From positions 68,939,445 to 69,003,444 of the forward strand of contig NC_037668.1 of NCBI RefSeq assembly GCF_003255815.1: 64,000 nucleotides of DNA. Direction: 5' to 3'. This DNA is from Theropithecus gelada. Its lineage: Eukaryota > Chordata > Mammalia > Primates > Cercopithecidae. A program made the translations under genes and the position numbers. The notes below the pieces were generated by a model. It did no database searches, was not told the DNA's origin, and saw only the letters and a program-made list of their open reading frames with translations. Each line of letters begins with the position of its first letter. Position 1 is the stretch's first letter. Shown in pieces: positions 9,374-19,850 of this stretch.

Positions 9374-11303
9374 ACCTTTTTATCCTTAGTATATAGCTGG
9401 TAAAGGCTGAAAAGTAGAAAGTGGATGCAAACCAAAGGTTGAAGGGGTACAGAAATGTTACAATTTATTAAAATATGAGCACTGATCCTAACAAGGAATC
9501 TAGTCATATATATGCTCAAATTAAAAAATAATTATGACTCTGATTTGCTAAACCATTTCATTCTTCTATCCAGGGATCTTTTGTTTGCCTACATTGTTTG
9601 GTGAGATAGAAGATATATTCAGACTAAAAATATATGTGTCAATTCCTGCAGGTAAACCTTGCCTCCTGTACTCATAAAGTCTCAGAATTATATAACACTG
9701 CTGTGGGACACATACATGGTAAAATGAAAAGAAGACTGTGGTTGAAGTCAGGCTGGTCTGGGCTTGAAACCAAGTCCTATCACTTATAAACTGCATAATC
9801 TTGGCCAGCTATCTCTAAGTCTCAATTTCTTTATGTATAAAATAGAGGTGATAATACCTATATGCAGGTGGGTAAAAATAACATGTCTATATATTTCAAC
9901 ATATCTGACAGATACTAAAAAAGGGTTATTTCCTTTCTTAGTACAGTACATTATATAGAGTAGGTCTGCTTTAAATACATTTTGGAATAAGGCAACATAT
10001 GTATAAACAAACACAGAAGATGCTGATTGTTACTTTCACAAATTGGACAAATGAATTCTGAAACAATTTCACATGCCTTTTGTTTTTTCAAGCACCTAGT
10101 ACATGTCTAATACATGGCAGCTCCTCCAATGTTTGATGATTCTTCCATCAGATATCCAGGACCAAGAGTCAAGAGAACCAGATTCCGGTTTTTGGCCCTG
10201 GACAAACAAGTCCCTTCTTTAGGCCTCAGTTTCTTTACTGAATAAATGACTTAACAGTTACAGAACTTGACAGTTAGAAGAGATCTTAGAAATCATTCAC
10301 TGCAACTCCTTGCCCAAACCACAGAGCCAGTGAGTGGCAAACTGGGACTTGAATCAGGACTCTTAATCACCAAGCCATATAACTCTTTCCACATACCATG
10401 CAGCTTATGAGGTCTCTTTCACCTTCTTGTCTATGAAATATTTGGGATTGAACTACTACTGTTCTTTAGAATATCATCCCATTCTGAAAAATCCACTAAA
10501 CTAGCAGGCTAAGTTTTTTCTTTATAAAAACCAGAAAGTATAGAAGAATAAACAAAATTGTTCCTATCAATCATAGTTACCTAAGAGTAACGATGACTAT
10601 AGATAGCAGAAGATCAAGTCTTTCTATCATGTTAATATATCAAGTACTTAAATATGGAGATGATCTATTTTTAACAGTCCCTGATTATATCTTCTTCATA
10701 ATTAAAAGAAATTATAATCACTGGCCCACAAAACTGACAGACTGAATCGCTATTATTCTGAGATATCCATATCTCTATCATCCTGGTATTCCTTACTGTA
10801 AATTAGAGCAAAATTATTATTTTTTTTATATATCCAATGATCTTCTCTTTTTAGGATTCCCATTTCATGTCTTTAGGGCCTTTCACACTGCTGACTATTC
10901 CTATCTTTTTGAAACTTACTGTTGTTCTCTTGGCATCCAAAACATCACTTTCTCCTGATTATGCTTATGGTAATGTGATTCAGAATATAGCTTACTGGAC
11001 AACAGCACAGACTGCAGACTCAGACTGCCAGAGTTCAAATCCTGGCTCTACCACTTGCTATCCCTGTGATCTTTCACAGGTTACTTAACTTGGTGCTTGT
11101 TTAGTAAGTACTATAAAGGTATGTGTTGTTATTATTGTTCCTTAGTCTCTTCCTCTAGTGTTTCTTTAACCTCCACATATTCCACCTGGCAGATTCCACC
11201 CACTAAAAAGGGGTCTTTACCTCTTCCTGTCTGGAAGGGTTTCTTTCATCTCCTCACCCTCTATCTGGTGAATTCCTTCTCAATCTTTAAGATTCAGTTT
11301 AAA
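9374..11303. other. non-coding, with scattered MIR and L2 remnants
   Basis: Sense MIR-like phrases are seen near 9735-9850 (ending 'CTCAATTTCTTTATGTATAA'), 10160-10255 ('CCTCAGTTTCTTTACTGAAT') and 10990-11095 ('AGTTCAAATCCTGGCTCTAC'). An antisense MIR-like phrase is near 10265-10390, and L2-like text occupies 11150-11300. Coding frames are short and no gene is supported. Confidence 0.6.
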
Positions 11304-11606
11304 ACCAGGCATGGTGGCTTACGCCTGCAATTTCCAGCACTTTGGAAGGCCGAGGTGGGAGGATTACTTCAGGCTAGGAGTTTGAGAACAGCCTGACAAC
11401 ATAGCAAGACCCCTATTTTTTTTCTTTCTGCTCTTTTAAATAATTCCACATACAATCGTTCCCAATTTTGAAAAGTTTTAAAAAATTATCTGGGCATGAG
11501 CACACACCTGCAATCCTAGCTACTTGGAAGGTTGAGCTACAGGAGATTACTTGAACTATGATCACAATACTGCACTCCAGCCTGGGCAACGGAGCAAAGT
11601 TTCTTT
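11304..11606 (+). mobile_element. AluJ-like element, sense, interrupted
   Basis: An old diverged Alu head and right monomer, broken at GAGCAAA near 11600. The missing 3' end appears at 11910-11945 after an intervening antisense Alu. Confidence 0.85.
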
Positions 11607-11909
11607 TTTTCCTTTTTTTTTTTTTTGAGATGCAGTCTCGCTCTGTCGCCCAGGCTGGAGGGCAGTGGCATGATCTCGGCTCACTGCAAGCTCCGCCTTC
11701 CGGGTTCACACCATTCTCCTGCCTCAGCCTCCCGAGTAGCTGGGACTACAAGCGCCTGCCACCACGCCTGGCTAATTTTTTGTATTTTTAGTAGAGATGG
11801 AGTTTCACCGTGTTAACCAGTATGGTTTCGATCTCCTGACCTCATGATCTGTCCGCCTCAGCCTCCCAAAGTGCTGGGACTACAGGCGTGAGCATCGCAC
11901 CCGGCAAAA
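11607..11909 (-). mobile_element. AluY/S-like element, antisense, nested in AluJ
   Basis: A full antisense Alu, from poly-T through TTTGAGATGCAGTCTCGCTC to a CACCCGGC end, sits inside the right monomer of the older sense Alu. This makes an inverted Alu pair with little spacer. Confidence 0.93.
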
Positions 11910-11945
11910 CTCTGTCTCTCACAAAAACTTAAAAAATAAAAAACA
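11910..11945 (+). mobile_element. AluJ 3' end, continuation
   Basis: AAAACTCTGTCTCTCAC plus an A-rich tail completes the interrupted sense Alu. Confidence 0.8.
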
Positions 11946-12064
11946 TTCAGTTCAAATGTCATTCTCTCTCTCTGGAACCTTTCCAAATGTCACTTCCCTC
12001 CTTCTGCCTTGGCCATCAGTTGTTCCTGCCCTAGTGTTCCCATAGTACTTTGAATATGTTTCCA
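11946..12064 (+). repeat. L2-type LINE fragment, sense
   Basis: 'TTCAAATGTCATTCTCTCTC' and 'CATAGTACTTTGAATATGTT' are L2 3' phrases. The piece probably joins the L2 text at 11150-11300, broken by the Alu cluster. Confidence 0.6.
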
Positions 12065-12214
12065 CCATGCCAAGATTATTTTTGTATTTTTTGCAGATAC
12101 AGGATTTCACCAAGTTGCCCAGGCTGGTCTCAATCTCCTGGGCTCAAGAGATTTGACCACCCTGGCTTCCCAAAGTGCTAGAATTACAGGTGTGAGTTAC
12201 CACGCTCAGTGCAT
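12065..12214 (-). mobile_element. Alu fragment (one monomer), antisense
   Basis: Runs from 'TTTTTGCAGATACAGGATTT' to 'GTGAGTTACCACGCTCAGTG', which is only the left-monomer part of an old Alu. Confidence 0.85.
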
Positions 12215-12308
12215 TTTGAATATATTTCAACCAGAACATTAGTTACATTAGATTGAATAGGCCACTTGAATCTGCCTATATAAAATCACTTTAGACTTAC
12301 AAAAACAG

Positions 12309-12377
12309 AAATTTTATGATTCACTCTAATATTAGTGGTGAGTAAAAAAAAATTTTATGATTCACCCTAATATTAGT
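12309..12377. repeat. 28-bp near-tandem duplication
   Basis: Two 28-bp copies start at 12309 and 12350 (period 41), with one C/T difference, separated by an A-rich spacer. Confidence 0.9.
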
Positions 12378-12468
12378 ATTTCTTTATACTTCTGCTATCC
12401 CCTCCCCTCCCTGTATTATGCTCATAACAAGAGTGGAATGCTATCTATTCTTTAAAAATATACATATA

Positions 12469-12726
12469 TTTGGGAGGCCAAGGCAGACCACATGGTCAGG
12501 AGTTTGAAACCAGCCTGACCAACATGGTGAAACCCCGTCTCTACTAAAAATACAAAAATTAGCCAAGTGTGGTGGCGCATGCCTGTAATCCCAGCTTCTC
12601 AGGAGGCTGGGGCAGAATTGCTTGAATCCAGGAGTTGGAGGTTGCGGTGAGCCGAGATCGCGCCACTGCACTCCACCCTGCGAGACAGAGTGAGACTCCA
12701 TCCCAAAAAACAAACAAACAAAAAAC
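12469..12726 (+). mobile_element. Alu, sense, 5'-truncated
   Basis: Starts at TTTGGGAGGCC, missing the first Alu bases, and ends in a (CAAA)n tail. A short flanking duplication ACATATA lies at 12462-12468 and 12727-12733. Confidence 0.92.
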
Positions 12727-13310
12727 ACATATAATGAAAGTTCAGATATATAAAAAGGCATAACGAATAATTAATAGATACCCACATATCCACAACTCAG
12801 TTGAAAAACATTTACTAATTCAATTTAAGCTCCCTGTGTGCCCTTCTTTGCATTATTCCTGGTCTTTTCTCCCCAACTTACCCTTTGGAGACACCTATTA
12901 TCCTTAATTTGGTATTTATAATTACCATGTAGTTCTTTATTACATAAGTATGCCTCCCTAAATAATACATGCATGTTAAGCTTTATATAAATGTGTTCTG
13001 CAACTCGCCTTTTTCATTCAACCCCTTATTTGTGAGATTTGCTCATGTTTCTATATAGATCTAGTTCACTCATTTCACTATTGTATGGAATTCTATTAAG
13101 TAAATATACCACAATATTTTCATTCTTTTATTGACAGGCATTTAGATTAGTTCAAATTTTTGCTTGTAGCAATGTTGCATGAATATTTTTGAACATCCCT
13201 TTATGCATACATTGGAGAGTTTCCAAAGGGTATATACCTAAGAGTGGAATTGCTAGATTGTAGTTTATGTGCATTTTCATCTTAAGAGATATTACATAAG
13301 AATATATGAG
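12727..13310 (-). mobile_element. old L1M-type fragment, antisense
   Basis: 'AGTGGAATTGCTAGATTGTA', 'CATCCCTTTATGCATACATT' and 'TGTATGGAATTCTATTAAGT' are antisense versions of the ORF2-end/3' region of old L1s. Strongly diverged. Confidence 0.65.
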
Positions 13311-13758
13311 AAACCAAGGGCGTGTATAGCCAAAGAGCACAGGGGTTTTAAGAAGATGGAGAAGTAATGGTCCAGATATAGCAGTGGGTAAAAAAAACAC
13401 AGTTACCCTCACCTCTCTTCTTTGGGATGGGAGGGGTGCAGGAGAATAAGTCGCATTCATTTAAAAGGACTACAGAGGAAGTAGTATGTTCTCCATGACT
13501 CAGGAGAGAGCCTGGCTTCCACTTAAGGCCAGGACACACAAAGAGACATCCAATAAAATGGTTAACAATGTAGGAAACAGGGAAACAGGAGTTTGAGAGA
13601 ACAAATGGAAGGAGCAAAAAAGCAGGGCTGTAAGAGAGTAAAAGGAAGCCAGGTCAGAACAAGAATAACAGTACGGAAGACAGACTGTTTGATTCTGGGA
13701 TAAAGATAACAGGTGATAAGTCTTGCTGGGTTTATCTGGCTATAAGGTTATCAAAAGG
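13311..13758. other. unassigned non-coding stretch
   Basis: Purine-rich text resembling decayed antisense L2 in places. No gene or clear boundary. Confidence 0.4.
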
Positions 13759-14063
13759 TTTCCGGGCCCCCCAGTCCTTTGGATACCAATTTCCAGGGAT
13801 GATCAGGTCCCTACATAAAATCATATTTGCATATGATCTACACACATCCTCCTATACATTTTAACATCTCTAGATTATTTATAAAACCTAACACAATACA
13901 AGTGCTATGTAAATAGTTGTTATACTATTGTTTAGGGAATAATGACAAGAAAAAAGTCTGTACATGTTCAGTACAGATGCAACCATTCCTTTTTTTCCAT
14001 ATTTTCAATCCATAGTTGGTTGAATACACAGATGCAGAACCCATGGATACAGAGGGCCAAATG
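13759..14063 (+). mobile_element. MER2-like Tigger-derived DNA transposon
   Basis: The middle matches the MER2 pattern closely, including 'GCTATGTAAATAGTTGTTAT', 'GGGAATAATGACAAGAAAAA' and 'CATGTTCAGTACAGATGCAA'. It ends in 'GGATACAGAGGGCCAAATG', followed by TA at 14064-14065. It is a non-autonomous Tc1/mariner-superfamily element and encodes nothing. The left inverted repeat has decayed. Confidence 0.85.
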
Positions 14064-14699
14064 TAACTAGTTCTAGCAGTTTACTGGTGGCTAGAGAGTT
14101 AACACTAAAGCCTTGCAATGCTGTGGTTAAATTCCCTCATTCACAGATGGGGAGAGAAAGACCCAATATTTGAGGGCCTGATATGTGACCAACATTATGT
14201 AAAGTACTTTGCACTTTATCTTAGTTAAACCTTACAGCTACATCTTCCTTCATTTTATAAACGACAAAGTAAAAGTGATCTGCCGGGGTTCTGCAGTTAA
14301 TTTTTAGTGACCCTGAGGAACTCAGGTTTCCTTTCAAATCTTAATCAGTATGGTGGAATGAAAAAGACAGAATTTGAAATTAGAGCTTCTTTGGTCACTT
14401 TCTACCAGTGAGATCTTGTATGTTTCTTAACCTCACTAAGCCTATCAATCAAATAAGATTATTGCAAAGATTAACCTACAACTACAAAACAAATCTTAGA
14501 TTTTTTTAACCTAAAATTGGTCTACACAGGAACTTATTTTCAAGTGTGGGATTTCTTATTTGGCTTATTGCAAACAAAAATTTGAAGTTCCTGAATTGAT
14601 GCCTAAATATTTTACAGATAGTAAACTGAGGTAGGGAAAGAGCACATCCAATGTGTGGCTCCCTAATGTATCCGGAATCAACTCCAAACTGCATCACAG
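14064..14699. repeat. MIR remnants in non-coding DNA
   Basis: Antisense MIR/L2-like text near 14160-14310 ('TAAACGACAAAGTAAAAGTG') and sense MIR-like text near 14345-14480 ('TGTTTCTTAACCTCACTAAG'). No gene. Confidence 0.5.
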
Positions 14700-15078
14700 T
14701 TTTGGATCTTTAATACCAAGGCCCCAGCCTATCTCTCTAGCCATATTTCCTACTATTAACTTATACAAATACAATACTCAAACCTATGGTAGCTGTTAAT
14801 TTTTAACAACGATACCATACCCTATGCTTTCCCTATTTTATATCTCTACCTAAATTATTTACTCTATTGAAATTGGTTCATGGCCCAAGTAAAATTCATT
14901 TTGAAAATGAAGCCCAACCTTGTTTCCAAATGTTTAGAAATGACAGCTCCCTCCTCTGAATTGCTTTATCACTTTGCTACTACCTCCCTTAGAGTACTCA
15001 CTATGTTCTATTTTATAATTTTGGTAAGCATGTAAAAGGTTTATTTCAGCTAGCAGAGCATAAGCCCCTTAAAGGAAG
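14700..15078 (+). repeat. L2-type LINE fragment, sense
   Basis: 'AAGCCCAACCTTGTTTCCAA' and the terminal 'AGCAGAGCATAAGCCCCTTA' phrase fit the L2 3' end. Confidence 0.5.
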
Positions 15079-15345
15079 GAAGAAAGGAACTAACATTTAC
15101 TTTGTATCTATGAATCACTAATTGCTTTTCTTGTGATTTTATGTGTATGGTATGTATGTATATATTTTTTCATGTAATATTTGTGATATCCTATGAAGTA
15201 CAATTTTTTCACAGATAAGGACACTGAGCTCACAGAGGCTAAATAATTTGTTTACAGTCATAAAGTTCATAAATGACAGAGTCTAGATCTGAATTTTGGT
15301 GTTTCTAACTCCAAAGCCTAGGCTCTTTCCACTATATTCTGTCTA
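15079..15345 (-). repeat. MIR-like remnant, antisense
   Basis: 'CACAGATAAGGACACTGAGC' followed by 'AAATGACAGAGTCTAGATCT' is the antisense MIR core-to-head order. Confidence 0.6.
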
Positions 15346-15639
15346 GAAAACCATGGGTATATCTCCTCACTGCTTTATCTGATTGATCCCTACCCACCCA
15401 CTAATGATCATCAGAGGAAAAAACCTCCACTGCCCTTTGTCATTAAGTATTAGCAGAAAGGATTCAATATGAGGTATGTGCCCTCCCACTTTCCAAGACT
15501 AAGAACAGATTCTTCGGAGCAAACAGAATGATTAATATGAGTACTAAATAAAGATAAAGAGATCAGAACTCTGCTTCCAGGAAGGAAAAGTAAAAAAAAA
15601 AACTATTACCTTCTCACTCTGTGTTTAAAAACCCCTTCT
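15346..15639. other. unassigned non-coding stretch
   Basis: Nothing recognised. Contains an A-run near 15592. Confidence 0.5.
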
Positions 15640-16800
15640 CCTTCGAGGTTTGCACCATCTGGCTATATCACTCTCTACCCCACCTCCTCATCTGTCATCT
15701 ACCACTCTCCTGATTAATCCCCTATCTTTACTGCACCTGGGTCACATCTTTCTCTCTTCCCCACATCCCATCATCCTCAATCACTTCACTCGCCACACAG
15801 ATGACTCATTCAATACACTAGCCTCGCAATTCCTTGTCATACTCAGCTTTACTGACCTTCACCTCTGCTGTATTTTAGCTACCCATAAACAGAGACCTCG
15901 CTGTCACCTAGAACAATCCCATATCAGACAACTCCGATATTCCACTTTCTGACCACATCTCTTTTTTTCTCAGCTTACTTCCACTATATTTGCTCGTTGA
16001 TCTAACTCAAGAAATTGCAAAATCTTCAAGTCCAGAAATGAACTCATCATTAATTGTTTCCTGTCTCAGTTAAAATTACCAACATATCATTAATCATCCA
16101 AGGCAAAAACCTGAGCATCACACAGGACTCCTCACCCTCTCACCTGCACATACAATCAATCATTAAAACCTTATACATTTTCTCAGATTCATTTCTTTCT
16201 CTTCATCCCTACGACCGCATTTTTAAAATGTTACTTCAACCATGTCTGATAGACACTTTTCTGTAATTAAATAAAAATTAAAAAAAAAAAAAAAAACACA
16301 GTACCTACTGAATTGATTTCAGGATACTTACGCATACAAGGTCCACCATGACATGGCCTCTGCCCGTATTTCCAGCCTTATAACTTACCACTTATATCTC
16401 TACTGTTATATTCCTAGCAGTCCCAAACTGTTTGTGGTTCTCTATGCAAGCTATTCCTTTTCTCACATTGATGCCTTTGCTCAAGCTGTTTTCTCTGTTT
16501 GAAGGACACTTTCTGCTCATGTTTGCCTAGCTTACTCCTACCTATCATTTAAGATTTGGGTCAGATATCATCTCTTACCAAAGCCTTCCTTTAACTCCTA
16601 GGCTAGTCTAAGTGCACTCACCCTTGGGTAACCTTTACTCACAACCTTTACTCCCATATCTCACCTATGTGTAGTTCTCATCTTTTATTCTGAGATAATC
16701 CATTTACCAGCTCCACGAGATTGGAAATCTTTGTGCTAAGCACAGTACATAGCATAGTGCTTGACCCATAGTAGGTACATAAGTGTACAGTGAAGATTAG
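15640..16800 (+). mobile_element. old L2-type LINE, sense, with internal poly-A tract
   Basis: A pyrimidine-rich LINE-like stretch has the phrase order of mammalian L2: 'AAAAACCTGAGCATCACACA' near 16108, 'GATGCCTTTGCTCAAGCTGT' near 16471, and a terminal 'CAGTACATAGCATAGTGCTT'. A 17-A run near 16278 interrupts it and could mark a small insertion. The reading frame across 15650-15952 is a by-product of low stop density, not a gene. Confidence 0.55.
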
Positions 16801-16827
16801 AACATACCAAGTTTAAATTTTCTTTTT

Positions 16828-17105
16828 TAAAAGATGGGGGTCTCATTTGGTCACTTGCTACGGTGTGATCATAGCTCACTGAAGCCTCAAACTCCTTGAC
16901 TCAAGCGGTCCTCCTGCCTCAGCCTCCTGAGTAGCTGAGACTACAGGCATGCACCATCATGCCCAGCTATATTTTCATTTTTATTTTTTGTAGAGACAGG
17001 GTCTTGCTATGTTGCCCAGGCTGGTCCAGAACTCCTGGCCTCAGTTACCTGCCTCACCTTTCCAAAGTGCTGGAATTACAGGCACGAACCCCTGCATCCA
17101 GGCCT
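16828..17105 (-). mobile_element. AluJ-like element, antisense
   Basis: A diverged antisense Alu dimer from a short T-tract through 'GTAGAGACAGGGTCTTGCTA' to 'CCCCTGCATCCAGGCCT'. The divergence suggests an old copy. Confidence 0.9.
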
Positions 17106-18430
17106 AAGTCTTTTAATTTTCAGTGAGATATTCACATCAATTCTTTCTCACAGTGAAGTATCCTCTACCTTTCACTCCAAGTCCTTTGCAAGGAAGGAAT
17201 CAGGGCCTTTCCTCTGGATCTGTACAGTTTCACTGAGAATAGTGCTATGCAAATGTTTACCCAACTTACATAAAAGGGAACAGCATTTGCACAAAAATCA
17301 AAACTTGACATATGTGCTACAAAGTTCAAAACTACTGACCAATCTAAAAAATGAAGGCATAAGAACAAAAATAACCAATTTTGACTGCTGGTATGTGCTT
17401 GTATAAGTTGTAAAAACAGTGAAACTTTGCTTAGTACTTAAACAGGATCCCAGATGTAAGAGCTTGGCATTTTATCTACAAGGCCATCTCATCTCTACTG
17501 GGCTTAAAACATTACTAACCTGCAGAGTTGCTTAGGCAAGAGTTTGGGAGGTTGGTAAGTAAGCAACAAAAAGTGTTCTTTTTCATAGTAACTTTGGGCC
17601 TTCTGCTGGCAGTTAGAAATAGAGCAAAGAGTTCAATGTAATAAAGCATTTCCTTCTGCAACCAAATATTAAAATTGCAGTTTGGCACTAAACTGGGTCT
17701 CAATCCTTCTCAGAGTTTAAATAAAAAAAAAAAAAAGAGCTCTTCTATTTGCATGGCACATTACACTTTAATAAAACATTTTGATGTACATTAATTAGCA
17801 CATTCGATACAGTGTTTATAGACATTTTTTAAAAGGAAGGAAATCCCCAAATTTCCACAAAATAAGATGTCTTTTAGTTTGTTTGAACAAACACTACTAA
17901 ATGTTTTCTTTTTTTTTTTTTAAGTTCAAAATACAGTACAGAAATGAGGAAGGGAATCTAGAGTACTTTTGATTTAAGCAGGTCAATCCTTGGGGCTGTT
18001 TCGCAGAGAAACTTACTAGGTTTTGCCTCCATGCTCACTTTTAAGAAACTCTCCTTTAAGGTGATATGGGGGAAACTAAAGCTCATCCAGAGGACAGTTT
18101 AAGAGAACCACAGCAGATGAGAAACAACTGAAGGAAGTGGAAGTGAAGACTCAGGGGACATGGTTACTATCTTCAGATACCTTAACAGCTGCCCATAAGG
18201 GAAAAGAACTAGGAAGGGATGGGAGCCAGCTGTTTCTTTCAACTTATAAGCACATCTGTCCAGGAACAGAATGGGTTTCCTTTAAAGACATTCGCTTCGG
18301 AACAGTGGAAGAGGTTCCAAACGGGCTCGTCAAATTATCAGCGGGGATTTGGAGATTTTCAAAGATACTTTGGCAGGGGATGGGAGAAAGAGTCCCTAGA
18401 TGACTTTTAAATTCCCTTCCAGTCAGGAGA
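17106..18430. other. region between CpG island and Alu; possible intron of the minus-strand gene
   Basis: Mostly unique-looking sequence. If the donor at 19204 is real, this is intron 1. A minus-strand segment 17602-17520 has both splice signals, but I give it only low weight and list it as a finding. 18080-18380 has faint resemblance to an old CR1/L3-type LINE. No confident exon. Confidence 0.4.
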
Positions 18431-19232
18431 TACTCCGGAGTTCACTCATCGGCTGGAAACCCCTTTCGATGCTCTCGGGGCTGGCCCACAGCTGTGCCCA
18501 CGTGTCTGGCCCCCTGGGCCGCTGGCTCTTACTTCGGTGCGGGGCCGCTCTCCCTGCCCGTTTCCGGCGAGGCACCTGGGCAGGCGGCACACCTGAGTCG
18601 GCCGGCCGGGGCCCAGCCCCCAGGACGCTGCTGCGCCCCTGCTCCCGGTGGGGGCCACGCCGCCCCGCCGACCTCTGTCCCTGCCTGCTCCGAACGCGAC
18701 CCGGCCGGCCAGAAGCACAGGCATTCCCACCTCTGGCGCCGGAGGTGTCCGACTGACCAGCGCAGACGGGGTCGCGCCGCCGCCCGGCCCTCGGCCCCCA
18801 GCCAGCCTGCCCCGGCCCACCCGGACCCGCCGGCCAGGACACGGCGACCCACACTGACCACCCTGACGCCGACCCTCCAAAGGGCCCCCGGCCTTGGGTT
18901 TCCCGTGCCGGGGCCCCGGGCCGTCCCAGCCGCGTCAGGGCCGCGACCGGACCGTGGGCCCCGCCCGCCCGACCGCAGATGCAGAACCGGCCTCCGGGCT
19001 CGGGACCCGGCTGACACGGCCGAGAGAGGGCCCGGCCCCGCGCGGACCACAGACTGGCAGGCCGGCCAGACAGACGGACAGGCTAACCCGGCCCGGCGGG
19101 GCGGACGCAGCGGCCGCGCAGGTCCCGCCACCGCCCTCTGGCCCCAGGCGGCCCCTCAGGGCGCAAGCTCTTAGGCGGGCGGAGGCGGCCGCGAGGCGCT
19201 TACCTGAGGGCGCGGCGGGGGCGCGGGGCGGC

Positions 19233-19253
19233 TCACTCCCTTCCCGCCGCCAT
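19233..19253 (-). other. six-codon upstream ORF
   Basis: ATG at 19253-19251 encodes MAAGRE and then TGA at 19235-19233. The context is AAACATGG, with A at -3 and G at +4, a strong Kozak match. If transcription starts upstream of it, ribosomes would often initiate here and must reinitiate to reach the main frame, which would dampen translation. Confidence 0.5.
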
Positions 19254-19258
19254 GTTTC
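19249..19258 (-). promoter_or_regulatory. YY1-like ATGGCGGC element
   Basis: Minus-strand AAACATGGCGGC matches the known downstream-promoter YY1 consensus (AANATGGCGGC) at a spot overlapping the first ATG, the usual position of this element just downstream of transcription starts. Confidence 0.6.
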
Positions 19259-19262
19259 CGCT

Positions 19263-19300
19263 ACGCAGGGAGGGAGCGGGGACGCAGGGAGGGAGCGGGG
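19263..19300. repeat. two tandem 19-bp units at the putative start site
   Basis: ACGCAGGGAGGGAGCGGGG occurs twice back to back, at 19263-19281 and 19282-19300, with no mismatch. A third copy begins and then diverges. Confidence 0.95.
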
Positions 19301-19401
19301 ACGCGGGAAGGGGGCGGGCTGGCGGGCGGCTCCGGAGAGCGGCGGGCGGGCGGCCGGGGGCTCCACCGAGCTGGCGACGGCTGCTGAGGCGGGGGCGGGG
19401 C

Positions 19402-19412
19402 GGGGACTCCCC
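19402..19412. promoter_or_regulatory. palindromic kappaB-type site
   Basis: GGGGACTCCCC matches the NF-kappaB consensus GGGRNWYYCC on both strands. It lies about 100-150 bp upstream of the predicted minus-strand exon, among GC boxes. This is a sequence match only; occupancy is unknown. Confidence 0.5.
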
Positions 19413-19644
19413 GGCCCCTCCCCCGCGCCTCCCGCCGCGAGGTGGCGCGCGCCTCGGCCGTTGGGCTCGCGCGGGGGGCGGGGCGGCGCGCTGGAGGAGG
19501 GAGGGCGCGCAGGGACCTGGCCCCCCCCCACCCCGCCGGCCTGCAGACCCCGGTCCGGGGGCCCCGCTGGCGCCCGGGCCAGCTCTCGGGTACGCGTCTT
19601 GTAGATGGGTAAACTGAGGCCTGAGAGGGCGCGAGGGCGAGGAC

Positions 19645-19850
19645 GAGGACTTGGGTTCGAATCCCGGGGCTGCCAGTAGCCCACTCCGAGGCCGCGTGGG
19701 GCTGGTGGAGGAGCCACCGGTCGGGCCCCCAAGACCGACTGACGTGGCCCTCACCTCTGGCGACCCCCGCCCGGCTAGTGGCTGGCCGTGTGGTGACCTT
19801 GGGCGAGTTACTTCGCACCGCCACCCAGGGGCCTCTTCTCCAACAGGATA
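19645..19850 (+). repeat. MIR element split by a GC-rich insert
   Basis: 'TTGGGTTCGAATCCCGGGGC' (about 19651) and 'TGGTGACCTTGGGCGAGTTA' (about 19791) are the two halves of the tRNA-derived MIR core. About 95 bp of GC-rich DNA separates them where the consensus is continuous. The piece just to the left (19600-19625) resembles the antisense 'AACTGAGGCCTGAGAG' MIR phrase. Confidence 0.75.

Larger units (their letters stand above)
19204..19300 (-). other. predicted first exon (5' non-coding) of an unidentified minus-strand gene
   Basis: On the minus strand the sequence reads GCGGAAACATGGCGGCGGG and ends CGCCCTCAG followed by GTAAGCGCC, a near-consensus U1 donor. The exon's last base is 19204. 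The start site is not defined; about 19265-19300 is a guess from the ATG context and GC boxes. The only in-frame ATG in the exon opens a six-codon frame, so the main start codon must lie in a later exon. I do not recognise the gene. A strong donor inside a CpG island with an ATGGCGGC box is the best support. cDNA alignment would settle it. Confidence 0.6.
18430..19650. promoter_or_regulatory. CpG island promoter
   Basis: About 1.2 kb of very GC-rich, CpG-dense DNA with many GC boxes (GGGCGG and complement), for example at 19313-19319 and 19391-19405. No TATA box is seen at the candidate start. The flanks drop sharply to AT-rich. Such islands in mammals mark housekeeping-type, often bidirectional promoters. 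The long open frames on both strands across the island are expected from high GC and are not taken as genes. Confidence 0.95.

Noticed and set aside
15650..15952. 100-codon plus-strand frame with Pro/Ser/His-rich protein
   Set aside because: It lies in a pyrimidine-rich L2-type LINE stretch. Low purine content, not selection, explains the open frame.
18006..18033. Minus-strand ATGGAGGCAAAACCTA/GTAAGTTT donor-like site
   Set aside because: The donor is good, but there is no acceptable acceptor upstream. Joining it to the candidate exon at 17602 puts a stop codon in frame.
19640..19680. tRNA-like GGGTTCGAATCCC B-box as a tRNA gene
   Set aside because: The motif is part of a MIR core, which is tRNA-derived. 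No acceptor stem or full cloverleaf can be formed around it.
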